From contig NZ_BATP01000019.1 in the NCBI RefSeq assembly GCF_000739615.1, positions 1-64,000 on the forward strand: a DNA stretch of 64,000 bases. Direction: 5' to 3'. Every line of letters begins with the position of its first letter. The first letter of the stretch is position 1. Positions 1 to 7,837 of this stretch are shown here, in pieces. The translations under genes were made by a program, and so were the position numbers. Source of the stretch: Haloferula sp. BvORR071 (lineage in GTDB: Bacteria > Verrucomicrobiota > Verrucomicrobiia > Verrucomicrobiales > Akkermansiaceae). The notes beneath the pieces are model-generated. The model was not told the DNA's origin. It made no database searches and saw only the letters and a program-made list of their open reading frames with translations.

Positions 1-276
1 GGAGCCCGCCTGTTCTGGCTGATGGGGGCCGACCAATGGCGCGCCCTGCCCCGCTGGCAGCACCCCGAGCGCCTCGCGGCCGCCGTCGAGTTCATCGTCT
101 TCGCCCGCGACGGCACCCCCCAACCACAGGGCGACTGGCGGATGCATTTCCTGCCGGGCAGCCACCCGGCCTCGGCCACCGCGGTCCGCCAGGCCATCGC
201 CAGTAGTTCTGAGGCGCCCTGGCTGCCTCCGGCCGTCGCGGAATACATCCGCAGCCGCGGCCTCTATAAAGCCTGA
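1..276 (+). CDS. nadD: Nicotinate-nucleotide adenylyltransferase, C-terminal part (5' end outside window)
   Basis: C-terminal part of NadD, which adenylylates nicotinate mononucleotide in NAD biosynthesis in the cytoplasm. The frame is open from base 1, so the true start lies left of the window and 91 residues remain. Visible signatures are MGADQW around residue 8, the LPRWQHPERL stretch, VFAR, and SATAVR near the end, which corresponds to the (S/T)xxxR nucleotide-binding signature of this nucleotidyltransferase superfamily. The chain finishes with the LPPAVAEYI...GLY pattern usual for NadD. The ATG at 22 is an internal methionine. A secreted TPR protein starts 57 bp downstream on the same strand; no functional link is evident. 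Confidence 0.9.
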   Translation, partial: GARLFWLMGADQWRALPRWQHPERLAAAVEFIVFARDGTPQPQGDWRMHFLPGSHPASATAVRQAIASSSEAPWLPPAVAEYIRSRGLYKA

Positions 277-333
277 ACGCCTGCTTGCAGGACCCTCGCT
301 GTCGCTCTAATCTCAAGCCCGAGTCCCTCACCC

Positions 334-1113
334 ATGAAACCGATTTTCCGCACTCTGCTCCTTTGCCTCCTGCCGCTCTCCGTGCTCCACGCACAGGAAC
401 CGGCAGCACCCGCCAAGGAAAAGCGCCCCTACGAGATCGCCTTCTCGAACCTGCCGGAAGAAAAGCGCCTTGAGTACACCAAGAAGCTGATGGAGGCCCG
501 CCGTATGTTCGCTGACAAGCGGATCTTCGAGACAATCGACAAGGCCAATGAGGCGAAGGCCATCTTTCCGGACGATCCCGAATTGCTCACCCTGATCGGT
601 TCCTGCCAAGTCGAGTTCCGCGATTTCGACAAGGCGATGGCGGCTTTCAAGAAGGCCAGCGACCTCATGCCCGAGCGTGTGGAGACCTACTTCAACATCG
701 CTGAGCTGAGCTTCGTGACGAAAAACTGGGCGGAGGCGGAAACCAACCTGACCAAGGTGTTGAAGCTCATTGAGCGCCAGCCTTCAGGGACGGAAAAGTC
801 CGATAGGGCTAGCCTTCTAATCAACCGGCTGAGCGAATTCAAGCTGCTGCTGGTCAAACTAAAGCTGAACAAGGCAGCGGAGGCCGCCTCAATGGCCAAG
901 AAATACGACTATTTGGACGACTCCCCGTACCCCTACTACGCTCAGGCCGCGATCCTCTTCTCCCAAGGCAAAGAGGTGGAGGCGGAAAACCTGATGGCAC
1001 GAGGCTCCCGGATCTTCCAAGACCCCAACCTCCTTTCCCCATGGCAGGACACGATGGTGGAGTTTGGCTACGTCAAAGGGTTCTTCGGCGGTGACGAGGC
1101 TGCGGCGCCCTGA
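334..1113 (+). CDS. Secreted tetratricopeptide-repeat protein
   Basis: A 259-residue protein with a signal peptide (MKPIFRTLLLCLLPLSVLHA, cleavage probably before QEPAAP) followed by helical TPR-like repeats at about residues 40-150: the pattern of small and aromatic residues in ELLTLIGSCQVEFRDFDKA and ETYFNIAELSFVTKNWAEA fits two TPR units. The role is therefore probably a periplasmic or envelope scaffold; no enzymatic motif is seen. No Shine-Dalgarno sequence precedes the ATG. Its last 46 bp overlap the 3' end of the convergent deaminase gene. Exact function unknown. Confidence 0.75.
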   Translation: MKPIFRTLLLCLLPLSVLHAQEPAAPAKEKRPYEIAFSNLPEEKRLEYTKKLMEARRMFADKRIFETIDKANEAKAIFPDDPELLTLIGSCQVEFRDFDKAMAAFKKASDLMPERVETYFNIAELSFVTKNWAEAETNLTKVLKLIERQPSGTEKSDRASLLINRLSEFKLLLVKLKLNKAAEAASMAKKYDYLDDSPYPYYAQAAILFSQGKEVEAENLMARGSRIFQDPNLLSPWQDTMVEFGYVKGFFGGDEAAAP

Positions 1114-1571
1114 AGCGCGGTCAGGTCTCCGAATAGCGAACTCTCCACGCGTTCCAGCTTCACCCCGTAGAGGCGCGCAATCTCCGGCGCGTCCGAGGCG
1201 TGATAGATTTCGCGGTAGTAGATCTCGCGTATCCCGTTCGCGCACAGGGTCTGCATGCATGCCGTGCAGGGCATCGTGGTGGTGGCCACCAGCTTGGCCT
1301 CCCCTCGGCGGAACAGGCTGCACAGGTTCACCTCCGCATGGAGCATGAACTTCTGCCGCGCCTCGCGATCGTCCCAAAAGCCTGGCGGCGCATTGAAGCC
1401 GGGAGCCAGCCCGTTGTAGGCAGTACCGATCACGCGGTTGTCCGCATCAAGGGCGGCAGCACCCACCTTCCGGTAGGGATCTTCCGAGCGCATGCTGGCG
1501 ACCTGCGCGAGCGCCATCGCATATTCAGGAATGGAAAGCCGGGACACGCGGGGACTGAACCGGGCGCGCAC
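1068..1571 (-). CDS. dCMP deaminase-like zinc cytidine/deoxycytidylate deaminase
   Basis: A 167-residue member of the cytidine/deoxycytidylate deaminase family. The zinc and catalytic signature is complete: HAE at residues 78-80 (zinc His and catalytic Glu) and PCTAC at 101-105 (two zinc cysteines). The N-terminal stretch DPYRKVGAAALDADNRVIGT and the YNG motif are typical of dCMP deaminases of the ComEB/Dctd type, which supply dUMP for thymidylate synthesis. The annotated start is GTG; a second in-frame GTG eight codons downstream (1547) is an equally good choice. The 3' end overlaps the convergent TPR gene by 46 bp. Substrate is inferred, not visible: a related nucleoside deaminase cannot be excluded. 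Confidence 0.82.
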   Translation of the reverse strand: MRARFSPRVSRLSIPEYAMALAQVASMRSEDPYRKVGAAALDADNRVIGTAYNGLAPGFNAPPGFWDDREARQKFMLHAEVNLCSLFRRGEAKLVATTTMPCTACMQTLCANGIREIYYREIYHASDAPEIARLYGVKLERVESSLFGDLTALQGAAASSPPKNPLT

Positions 1572-1621
1572 GGGCGAGTCAATGCGGAGCGGCGGAATGA
1601 CGAATGCCGGGTTTCACCCAC

Positions 1622-2431
1622 TCATTCCGCTCCGGCAGTAATCCGGGCCAAGCCGAGCCGCATTTGGCGCCCCTGCGGATGCAGCTCTTGGGTGGCCAGA
1701 CCGATTTTGAGGATCAGGCCGGAGACTTGGGACGCCGGAAGGGTGAAGTGCGCTTCCCGAGCGCTAGGAGGTCCGATCACCGGTTGGGGCAGCTTGACCT
1801 GCGGTTCATCGCGAGGCCCTGAAATGTTCAATGGAATCTTCACGCGCCCTCCGGCGATCGTCCCTTCCAAGGTGCAGGCAACCACCTCCCAGGATGGCCC
1901 CATGGATGAAATCTCCAGCGGCTTCTCGGGCAAGCTCACGGAAAAATCGATCTGGTCTCCGGACCTCTGCGCCGTCACCGCGAAGCGATCGAAACCCACC
2001 GCCGACTCTCCCTTCGGGATACTTGTCAGCAGCAATACGTAGCCTTGAAAATCATCAAGCCCCTCCTGCCCGCCCAAGGGGATGGGCCCGGAATTCAAGC
2101 GCAGGCCACGGGCAGGCAACTCCGAGGTGGGGACGGAGAATTCCATGCTACGCCGCCCCTGGGCGTCCGGTTCCGAGAGTTTCACGGGTGCGTTCGCCGC
2201 CTTTCCGCCAACCAGTTCTGCGGACTGCAGGACCTTCGCTGCCACCGGGTCGACACTGACGACGAAGCGGCTAGCAGACCCCTCTTCGAAAGCTTGCACA
2301 TCGTAGCCGTAGCGAGCCGGAAAGTCGTCCCCGGAGTCATCGAGCGAATGCCACCAAGGACGCGCCTGCGCCACGCCCAAGCAGGCCACTAACAGAATCA
2401 GCCGCGGTAAATGGCGGAGTATGGTTTTCAT
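1622..2431 (-). CDS. Secreted protein of unknown function
   Basis: A 269-residue protein beginning with a clear signal peptide (hydrophobic LILLVACLGVAQA, cleavage probably before RPWWHS). The mature part is rich in beta-type sequence, with proline- and glycine-rich turns and no cysteines in the core, which suggests an extracytoplasmic beta-sandwich. No catalytic motif is recognised. It lies 50 bp downstream of the deaminase start codon's upstream side, in the same direction, and 85 bp beyond the end of the VWA-like gene. I do not recognise the family. Confidence 0.7.
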   Translation of the reverse strand: MKTILRHLPRLILLVACLGVAQARPWWHSLDDSGDDFPARYGYDVQAFEEGSASRFVVSVDPVAAKVLQSAELVGGKAANAPVKLSEPDAQGRRSMEFSVPTSELPARGLRLNSGPIPLGGQEGLDDFQGYVLLLTSIPKGESAVGFDRFAVTAQRSGDQIDFSVSLPEKPLEISSMGPSWEVVACTLEGTIAGGRVKIPLNISGPRDEPQVKLPQPVIGPPSAREAHFTLPASQVSGLILKIGLATQELHPQGRQMRLGLARITAGAE

Positions 2432-2516
2432 CGCTCACTGGAATGACACGCCAGTGGACGATTCCTTGGAAACGCTTCCAAGAGCGCTGCATTCGTCGTT
2501 CAAGTGGAGCGCCCCT

Positions 2517-3767
2517 TCACTTCCGCCGCTTCTTCTCCGCGATGTCCAGCGCCTCGCGCACCAGCTTGCGGGAATCCGTCCACTCCGGAGTGCTGGTCGA
2601 ATTATCCTTTTCCGCAGAGGCCAAGATCTGATTCAGGCGCGAGTCATCAATCCCCTCACCCCGCAGCCAGATCCCGAAGGCCGCCACAAGCCCCGCCTGC
2701 TTGAGCGCCGGATCCTTGGTCTCCAGCGCCGGGAAGCGCTTCTTGCGACCCGCCGAAGCCACTACCAGATCCCCGGCGTCGTCGGTGGCGGACGCCAGTT
2801 CGATCAGCACCAGGGTTCGGCGGCCGGGTGGCAGAATGGCCTCCTTCGCGCCGCTGCCGCTGGTGGAAGCCAGCACCCGCACCCCGCCCTCGCGCGCGCC
2901 GGGAGCCGGGCTGAAGGACCACTCGACTTGGCGCGATCGGCCCGACTCATTTGAGATCTGCACTCCGACCAAACGGCCGGGACCGGACCACATTGAGGCC
3001 ATCGAAACGCAAGCCACTTTGAGCCCCGCGAACTCACGGGTTTCCTCCGCCGCCGGCAGCGGAAAGGCATTCGCCAGCTCTTCGATCCTCACGGCATCCT
3101 TCGGCGGCAGTTGGCCCTTCTGGCGGATCCAGCCTCGCACCGAGTCATAGCTTTCGCGCCCAACCAATACCGGCAGATCGACTTCCGAAGCACTGCGCAT
3201 CTCCGGCAAGGGCATGGGCGGCGGCAAGCGCGAAGGCTCCGGCAGACCGTTCGCGGCCAGATCACGGGCCATCTGGTCCAGCAAGGGGGCGGCATCGCGC
3301 TGCGGGCGGGATTGCCCCGGCGATGGTGCCGTGGAAATCCGCGGCCCGGCATATGGGGGCGCAGCCTTCTCCTCGCCACCAGACACAGCTTGATCAGGGA
3401 GACCTTCGGGAGCCCTGCCGGGTGAGAATGTGAGATACGCAGCGAAGGTCACGGTAGCCGCGACCCCGAGGATCAGCGGCCAAGGCAGCCGCCGCTTCTG
3501 CGGCTTGGCAACGGGAAACTCGACCAAGTTGTTCCTTGCTGGCTCCGTCGTCCGGCCAGCACGGCGCACGGCCTCCCGCTGGTGGGCCTGCAAGCTGGCG
3601 GCCGCCAAGCTGGCACTCAGGAATTCACTCATGCCGCGCAACTCTTCGGCCTGCGCGCGCAGTTCGGGATCGCTCTCCACGGCGCGGCCCACGGCCTCGG
3701 CCTCATCGGGCGGGAGTTCGCCGAGCACCCAGGCGCTGAGGCGGGGATCATCGGGTGGAAGGTTCAT
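2517..3767 (-). CDS. Membrane-anchored VWA-family (YfbK-like) protein lacking the VWA domain; candidate sigma-factor partner
   Basis: A 416-residue protein coupled to the ECF sigma gene by an ATGA overlap. Residues 1-50 (LSAWVLGELPPDEAEAV and the following helix) look like the cytoplasmic part of anti-sigma proteins; a single transmembrane helix follows at about 94-113. The periplasmic part contains the short segment that precedes the VWA domain in YfbK-type proteins (QLPPKDAVRIEELANAFP, around 215-235) and, near 335-360, a stretch like the YfbK C-terminal domain (VAAFGIWLRG). In YfbK relatives a von Willebrand A domain with a MIDAS DxSxS motif sits between these; here the interval is far too short and no DxSxS is present. 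A membrane-bound regulator of the adjacent sigma factor is the best inference from coupling and topology. Confidence 0.72.
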   Translation of the reverse strand: MNLPPDDPRLSAWVLGELPPDEAEAVGRAVESDPELRAQAEELRGMSEFLSASLAAASLQAHQREAVRRAGRTTEPARNNLVEFPVAKPQKRRLPWPLILGVAATVTFAAYLTFSPGRAPEGLPDQAVSGGEEKAAPPYAGPRISTAPSPGQSRPQRDAAPLLDQMARDLAANGLPEPSRLPPPMPLPEMRSASEVDLPVLVGRESYDSVRGWIRQKGQLPPKDAVRIEELANAFPLPAAEETREFAGLKVACVSMASMWSGPGRLVGVQISNESGRSRQVEWSFSPAPGAREGGVRVLASTSGSGAKEAILPPGRRTLVLIELASATDDAGDLVVASAGRKKRFPALETKDPALKQAGLVAAFGIWLRGEGIDDSRLNQILASAEKDNSTSTPEWTDSRKLVREALDIAEKKRRK

Positions 3768-4357
3768 GGCGGGGAAAGGAGATCGGAGGGGAGGAGTTCG
3801 CGCAGGCGCTTGAGTCCGGTGTGGATCAGGAAGCCGACATTGCCACTGCTCAGCCCGGTGGCGTCGCAGATTTCCTGATAGCTGCAGCCATCGCGGAATT
3901 TCATCAGGATCACCGTCTGCTGGTTCTGCGGCAGACGGGCGAGATAACGCATCGTTTGGTCGAGTCTTTCGTCTTGGTCGAGGGCCCGGTCCGGCGAGGG
4001 CTCCTCACTGGGCAAGCCGTGGTATTCCGCTTCGTCCAACGGGGTCACGCGGGACTCCTTGCGCAGGACGTCCAGCGCGCGGTTGCGGCAGACGGTGAAG
4101 AGCCAGGTTTTCAGCCCGTCCCTCACCTTCGCCACATCCTGCTGGCACAGGCGGATAAACGTATCTTGGACGATGTCCCGCGCCCGCTCGACATCATGGA
4201 CGAAACCGTACGCATAGCCGACCAAGGGCGACTCGTACTCAGCGAGCGCTCGTTCGACGAATTGTTCTCGGGATTCCACCATGCCGGCCGGGAGAGGCAC
4301 CGTTGCCACTGGTGGAACGGACGGCTCGGGAAAATCTTGGTGAAAATCCGGGTCCAT
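3764..4357 (-). CDS. ECF-subfamily RNA polymerase sigma factor
   Basis: A 197-residue sigma-70 family factor of the extracytoplasmic-function type. Region 2 spans roughly residues 35-105 (LVGYAYGFVHDVERARDIVQ, TWLFTVCRNRALD) and region 4 roughly 140-190 (LPQNQQTVILMKF, YQEICDATGLS, the helix-turn-helix). Region 3 is absent as expected. It directs polymerase to a small regulon, and the four-base overlap with the downstream membrane protein gene suggests the two act as sigma/anti-sigma or sigma/regulator. The N terminus carries a 25-residue proline-rich extension not usual in minimal ECFs. Start is ATG at 4357. Confidence 0.92.
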   Translation of the reverse strand: MDPDFHQDFPEPSVPPVATVPLPAGMVESREQFVERALAEYESPLVGYAYGFVHDVERARDIVQDTFIRLCQQDVAKVRDGLKTWLFTVCRNRALDVLRKESRVTPLDEAEYHGLPSEEPSPDRALDQDERLDQTMRYLARLPQNQQTVILMKFRDGCSYQEICDATGLSSGNVGFLIHTGLKRLRELLPSDLLSPP

Positions 4358-4392
4358 CCCTCAAATTGCCGAATGGCCGCACTCAGGCCGCT

Positions 4393-5013
4393 TCAGCGCA
4401 CGAAGAAACTGAGGTGTTCCAGCTCCAGCGCAAGGTCGACATTATTGACCACCACCTCCTCCGGAACCTCCAGCACCACCGGCGAGAAATTCAGGATCCC
4501 TTGGATCCCCGCTGCCACCAAGCGATTGGCCACCGCCTGCGCGAAACCCGCGGGCACGCAGAGAATCGCCAGCTTTACCCCCTCCTGCTGGACGAAGGTA
4601 TCGATCTCCTTGTCCGACTTCACCGGAATCGCGACCCCGCGCCGCACCGCCCCCTCTGGATCAGCGTCAAAAGCACAGATGACCTCGAAGCCTTCCTTCT
4701 GGAACCCTTGGTAGTGAAGGAGTGCCGAGCCGAGATTACCCGCCCCCACCAGCACCACCGGCTGCAGGCGCTCGCGCCCCAACACATCCCGGATCATCGA
4801 GGCCAGCGTATCCACCGGATAGCCCAGTCCCCGGGTCCCGAACTGGCCGAAATAGGCCAAATCCTTGCGCAGCTGGGCCGGCTTCACCCCCGCGGCCTTC
4901 GCAAGCGCGGTCGAACTCACCGTTTCCTGCGCGTTGTCGTGCAAACGCTGCAGGCAGCGGTGGTAGATCGACAGGCGGTAGATCGCCTTTTTGGGAATAT
5001 CAACCTTTTCCAC
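4393..5013 (-). CDS. rex: Redox-sensing transcriptional repressor Rex
   Basis: Rex is a homodimeric repressor that senses the NADH/NAD+ ratio. The N-terminal winged helix is seen at about residues 1-70 (IPKKAIYRLSIYHRCLQRL, then LRKDLAYFGQFGTRGLGY at the recognition helix and wing). The Rossmann domain follows with the dinucleotide-binding GAGNLGSAL at 90-98, the acidic residue of FDADP that binds ribose, and the C-terminal domain-swap helix. I chose the GTG at 5013 (MEKVDIPKK..., 206 residues), which matches the usual Rex length; an upstream in-frame TTG at 5061 would add 16 basic residues. The divergent gene at 5281 shares the intergenic region, where an 11-bp inverted repeat lies. Confidence 0.95.
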   Translation of the reverse strand: MEKVDIPKKAIYRLSIYHRCLQRLHDNAQETVSSTALAKAAGVKPAQLRKDLAYFGQFGTRGLGYPVDTLASMIRDVLGRERLQPVVLVGAGNLGSALLHYQGFQKEGFEVICAFDADPEGAVRRGVAIPVKSDKEIDTFVQQEGVKLAILCVPAGFAQAVANRLVAAGIQGILNFSPVVLEVPEEVVVNNVDLALELEHLSFFVR

Positions 5014-5103
5014 AGGACGAGGGCGGCGCGGCAGGAAACGCGGGGAATGCCGCCGGGTCAAGCTTGGGTGGAGGGTGCTGAAGCTGCATTATCAAATGCC
5101 GGT

Positions 5104-5165
5104 GCCCTTGTCTCAGCACTCTGGCATCTCGTGGCCGAAACGCCCTCTTAGCGGGAGACAAGGGC
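5104..5165. promoter_or_regulatory. Perfect 11-bp inverted repeat in the rex / beta-barrel divergent region
   Basis: Arms GCCCTTGTCTC (5104-5114) and GAGACAAGGGC (5155-5165) are perfect reverse complements separated by 40 bp. The arrangement could be two half-operators on opposite faces, or a long stem-loop upstream of the + strand gene. It does not resemble the Rex consensus palindrome (TTGTGA-N6-TCACAA). Confidence 0.45.
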
Positions 5166-5280
5166 TCTCGGGCCTCCCCTCGTAGGAATTTCCCCTACAA
5201 ATTAGCGGGGAAAGCTGGCATCGCAATTTCCCACCAAAATTTCCTAAGGACATCTCGTTTCAATCGTTCCCGCGCACGCA

Positions 5281-6165
5281 ATGCAAAAACTCCCTTCGCT
5301 CGCACTCGCAGCAGCAGTCCTGCCCCTCGTGGCAGCCGCCGCCGAACCCAGTGCCCTCAAGCCCCTGACCGTCCACGGCGAACCCGGTGACATCGTCCAG
5401 CTCGCCGAAGACGTGCCCGATGGCGTCTATGGCCAGCCGGAGTGGCTCGGCGCCCGCCGTTTCGCCACCACCCGGGCCTACATCCAGCAGGATCCGTGGG
5501 AAGTCGGCGTGGAGCAGTGGTGGCGCAGCCGGAAGGACGGCGGCGAATGGTCGCACCTCTTCCAGGAAGAAATTGAAATCGGCCTGCCCTACCGCCTTCA
5601 GCTCGATGCCTATTACGACTGGGTGATCGATGAGGACAACCACAGCAGCTACAAGGACACCGCCTTCGAGGTGCGTTGGGCGTTGGCCGACTGGGGCAAG
5701 ATCCCGCTCAACCCGACCCTCTATTTCGAATACAAGCTCACCGATCCTGACCACGGCGGTGACGTGATCGAGCCCAAGCTGCTGCTCTGCGAGGACTTCG
5801 GCGAGGGCTGGCACTGGGCCGCGAACTTCGTCTGGGAAAAGGAACTCACCGACGAACAAGGCGAGGAGTGGGCCTTCACCCAGGCGATCAGCAAGTCGAT
5901 CTGCGACAGCAAGTTCTCCGTAGGCGTGGAAATGACCTACAAGTGGGAAACCACGATCGGCTCCCGCGCCGAGCCCGAGCGCCAGTTCAACATCGGCCCC
6001 AGCGTCCAGTGGCGTCCAACTGAGAACATCCACGTTGATGTGGTCACCCTCGCCGGCCTGACCCATGACTCGAAGGACTTCGAGGGCTGGTTCGTCCTCG
6101 GCTACGACTTCGGCGGCGAAGCTGGCGGCCACCACGGCACCGAGCCGATCACTCGCCGACAGTAG
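5281..6165 (+). CDS. Probable outer-membrane beta-barrel protein
   Basis: A 294-residue protein with a signal peptide (LALAAAVLPLVAAAAEP) and a mature part dominated by alternating aromatic/hydrophobic strands: RLQLDAYYDWVID, FEVRWALADWG, PTLYFEYKLTD, FSVGVEMTYKWET and FNIGPSVQWRP. This pattern is what transmembrane beta-strands look like, and the chain ends with further strands rather than a Phe-terminated one (it ends in a His/Gly-rich tail). Location is inferred to be the outer membrane; substrate unknown. It is transcribed divergently from rex and ends just before a strong intrinsic terminator, so it is probably monocistronic. Transport or envelope-stress roles are guesses. Confidence 0.68.
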   Translation: MQKLPSLALAAAVLPLVAAAAEPSALKPLTVHGEPGDIVQLAEDVPDGVYGQPEWLGARRFATTRAYIQQDPWEVGVEQWWRSRKDGGEWSHLFQEEIEIGLPYRLQLDAYYDWVIDEDNHSSYKDTAFEVRWALADWGKIPLNPTLYFEYKLTDPDHGGDVIEPKLLLCEDFGEGWHWAANFVWEKELTDEQGEEWAFTQAISKSICDSKFSVGVEMTYKWETTIGSRAEPERQFNIGPSVQWRPTENIHVDVVTLAGLTHDSKDFEGWFVLGYDFGGEAGGHHGTEPITRRQ

Positions 6166-6198
6166 TCCAGCAAAGAAAGTTTATTCGGTTGTTAGAGC

Positions 6199-6235
6199 GG
6201 CCGGCGGTGGTGATACCATCGCCGGCCTTGTTTTT
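6199..6235 (+). terminator. Intrinsic terminator of the beta-barrel gene
   Basis: A 13-bp stem (6199-6211 with 6215-6227, one G-U pair, GAT loop) is followed by TTGTTTTT. It sits 34 bp past the stop codon at 6165. There is no T-run on the opposite strand, so it serves the + strand only. Confidence 0.88.
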
Positions 6236-6246
6236 CGAGGGAAGGA

Positions 6247-7770
6247 TCACAGTTGCCCTTCCAGCGGCAGCAAACCCAGAACCTCCACCTTGAAGCGTTG
6301 CCACGCCGTGGTCTGGGGCTCCTTGGTGAGGCGGACCGCTTGGCCGTTCTCGGTGGTGGTCCACACCAGGTTGCCGTGCTCATCGAGCTCCACACGGTAG
6401 GCATTGGTCGGGAGCCCGTTCAACACCACCTTGGTGAAGGCATCGGCGAGGACTGCGTTGTCGATCAGGATACCCAGCTCGGTGTTCAGGCGGATCGAGC
6501 GCGGGTCGAGATTCATCGAGCCGACAAAGAGCCGCTGACGATCAAAGACGAATGTCTTGGCATGAAGGCTGGCACCGCTGCTGCCCTTGCCTTTGCGAAT
6601 GGCGACCCCGGCCGAGGCGGCACCGCCCCAATTGCCGGCGGGCTTGTTCTCGTAGAGCTCCACCCCCATCCGCAGCATGTCCTTGCGGTAGCGCTTGTAG
6701 CCGGCATGCACCGCCGCCACATCGGTCGATGCCAGGGAGTTGGTAAGGATCACCACCCGCACCCCGCGGCGGCGCAGCTCAGCCAGCTCCGCGATTCCTA
6801 CCTTCCCCGGGATGAAGTAGGGCGACACGATCAGGATTTCCCGCCGGGTGATACCCGCCTGCTCCCGCAGCTTGGGCGCGAGGTGAGTATCGGTCTTACG
6901 GCTGCTGACCCGGACCTTGGCCGGATCGTCCGCAATCGCGGTGCCCTTGCCGGGATAGAAGATGACTTTGCCGGCCCGGAGCTTGCGGGCATAGGCATCG
7001 CTGCCCGTGCCTGCAGCTGCGAGCGAACCGTGCCGCAAGCCTTCCAGATATTCGGGCTTCACCTTGCTGCGCTTCAACTGCGTGATCCCGATGGTCGAGG
7101 GACTGTTCCAATACTGGTCGAAGGAGGCTGAGACCTCACGCACCACCGGCCCGACCGCGGCGACGTCGAAGTCGGCGAAGTTCACATCTCCCGAATAGTC
7201 GAAGTATTCGTCACCGATATTGCGGCCGCCGACGATGGCGATCTGGTTGTCGGCGATGAAAGCCTTGTTGTGCATGCGGCGATTGACGCGGCCAAAATCG
7301 CCCACCGCGCCTAACAGCCGGACGTAGCGCGTCATGACCGGATTGAAGAGCCGGACCTCAATGTTCGGGTGGCCGTCGAGCGCGAGCAGGTCATCGTCCT
7401 TGGCCGAAGTGCCCAGGTCATCGATAATCACCCGCACGCGCACACCACGGTCCGCAGCGGCCAGCAAGGCCGCCACCAGGCGCTTCCCGGTCAGGTCATT
7501 GTGCCAGATGTAGTACTGGAGATCGAGGCTGCGCGTGGCCATCGCAGCCAGCGAAGTGCGGGCATCGATCGCCTCGCCGCCTTTCTCCAGCGCATCGAAA
7601 CCGGACTGCCCGGGATGCGCCGCGCCGAAGGGCCGGACCGCCCGGTCCAACTGAGTGCCCCGGCTGGCCCCGACTGCATATTCCTGCACCCGCCCGCTGG
7701 TATCCGGCAGGGGTCTGCAGGATACCGAGGCTAACAGGCATCCGGCAGCACATAACAAAAGCAAACGCAT
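6247..7770 (-). CDS. Phospholipase D / cardiolipin-synthase-like lipoprotein
   Basis: A 507-residue protein with two HKD motifs, the hallmark of the phospholipase D superfamily: HNKAFIAD starting at residue 167, followed by GGRNIGDEYF, and HAKTFVFD starting at 403, followed by GSMNLDPRS. Both His-Lys-Asp triads are intact, so it should be active as a phosphatidyltransferase or lipase; the paired GG/GS-N signatures match bacterial cardiolipin synthase-like (ClsC/YmdC) proteins. The start is the ATG at 7770, giving a hydrophobic leader ending in LLASVSC, probably a lipoprotein signal peptide with a non-canonical lipobox. The reading frame extends further upstream, but that part has no signal sequence. 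Role in membrane phospholipid remodelling is inferred. Confidence 0.88.
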   Translation of the reverse strand: MRLLLLCAAGCLLASVSCRPLPDTSGRVQEYAVGASRGTQLDRAVRPFGAAHPGQSGFDALEKGGEAIDARTSLAAMATRSLDLQYYIWHNDLTGKRLVAALLAAADRGVRVRVIIDDLGTSAKDDDLLALDGHPNIEVRLFNPVMTRYVRLLGAVGDFGRVNRRMHNKAFIADNQIAIVGGRNIGDEYFDYSGDVNFADFDVAAVGPVVREVSASFDQYWNSPSTIGITQLKRSKVKPEYLEGLRHGSLAAAGTGSDAYARKLRAGKVIFYPGKGTAIADDPAKVRVSSRKTDTHLAPKLREQAGITRREILIVSPYFIPGKVGIAELAELRRRGVRVVILTNSLASTDVAAVHAGYKRYRKDMLRMGVELYENKPAGNWGGAASAGVAIRKGKGSSGASLHAKTFVFDRQRLFVGSMNLDPRSIRLNTELGILIDNAVLADAFTKVVLNGLPTNAYRVELDEHGNLVWTTTENGQAVRLTKEPQTTAWQRFKVEVLGLLPLEGQL

Positions 7771-7837
7771 GGCGGGTGGGTGACCGCCTTTTGCTAGAGC
7801 AAGCCGGAAAAAACGGAAGAGCCGAAATCGGCAGCCT

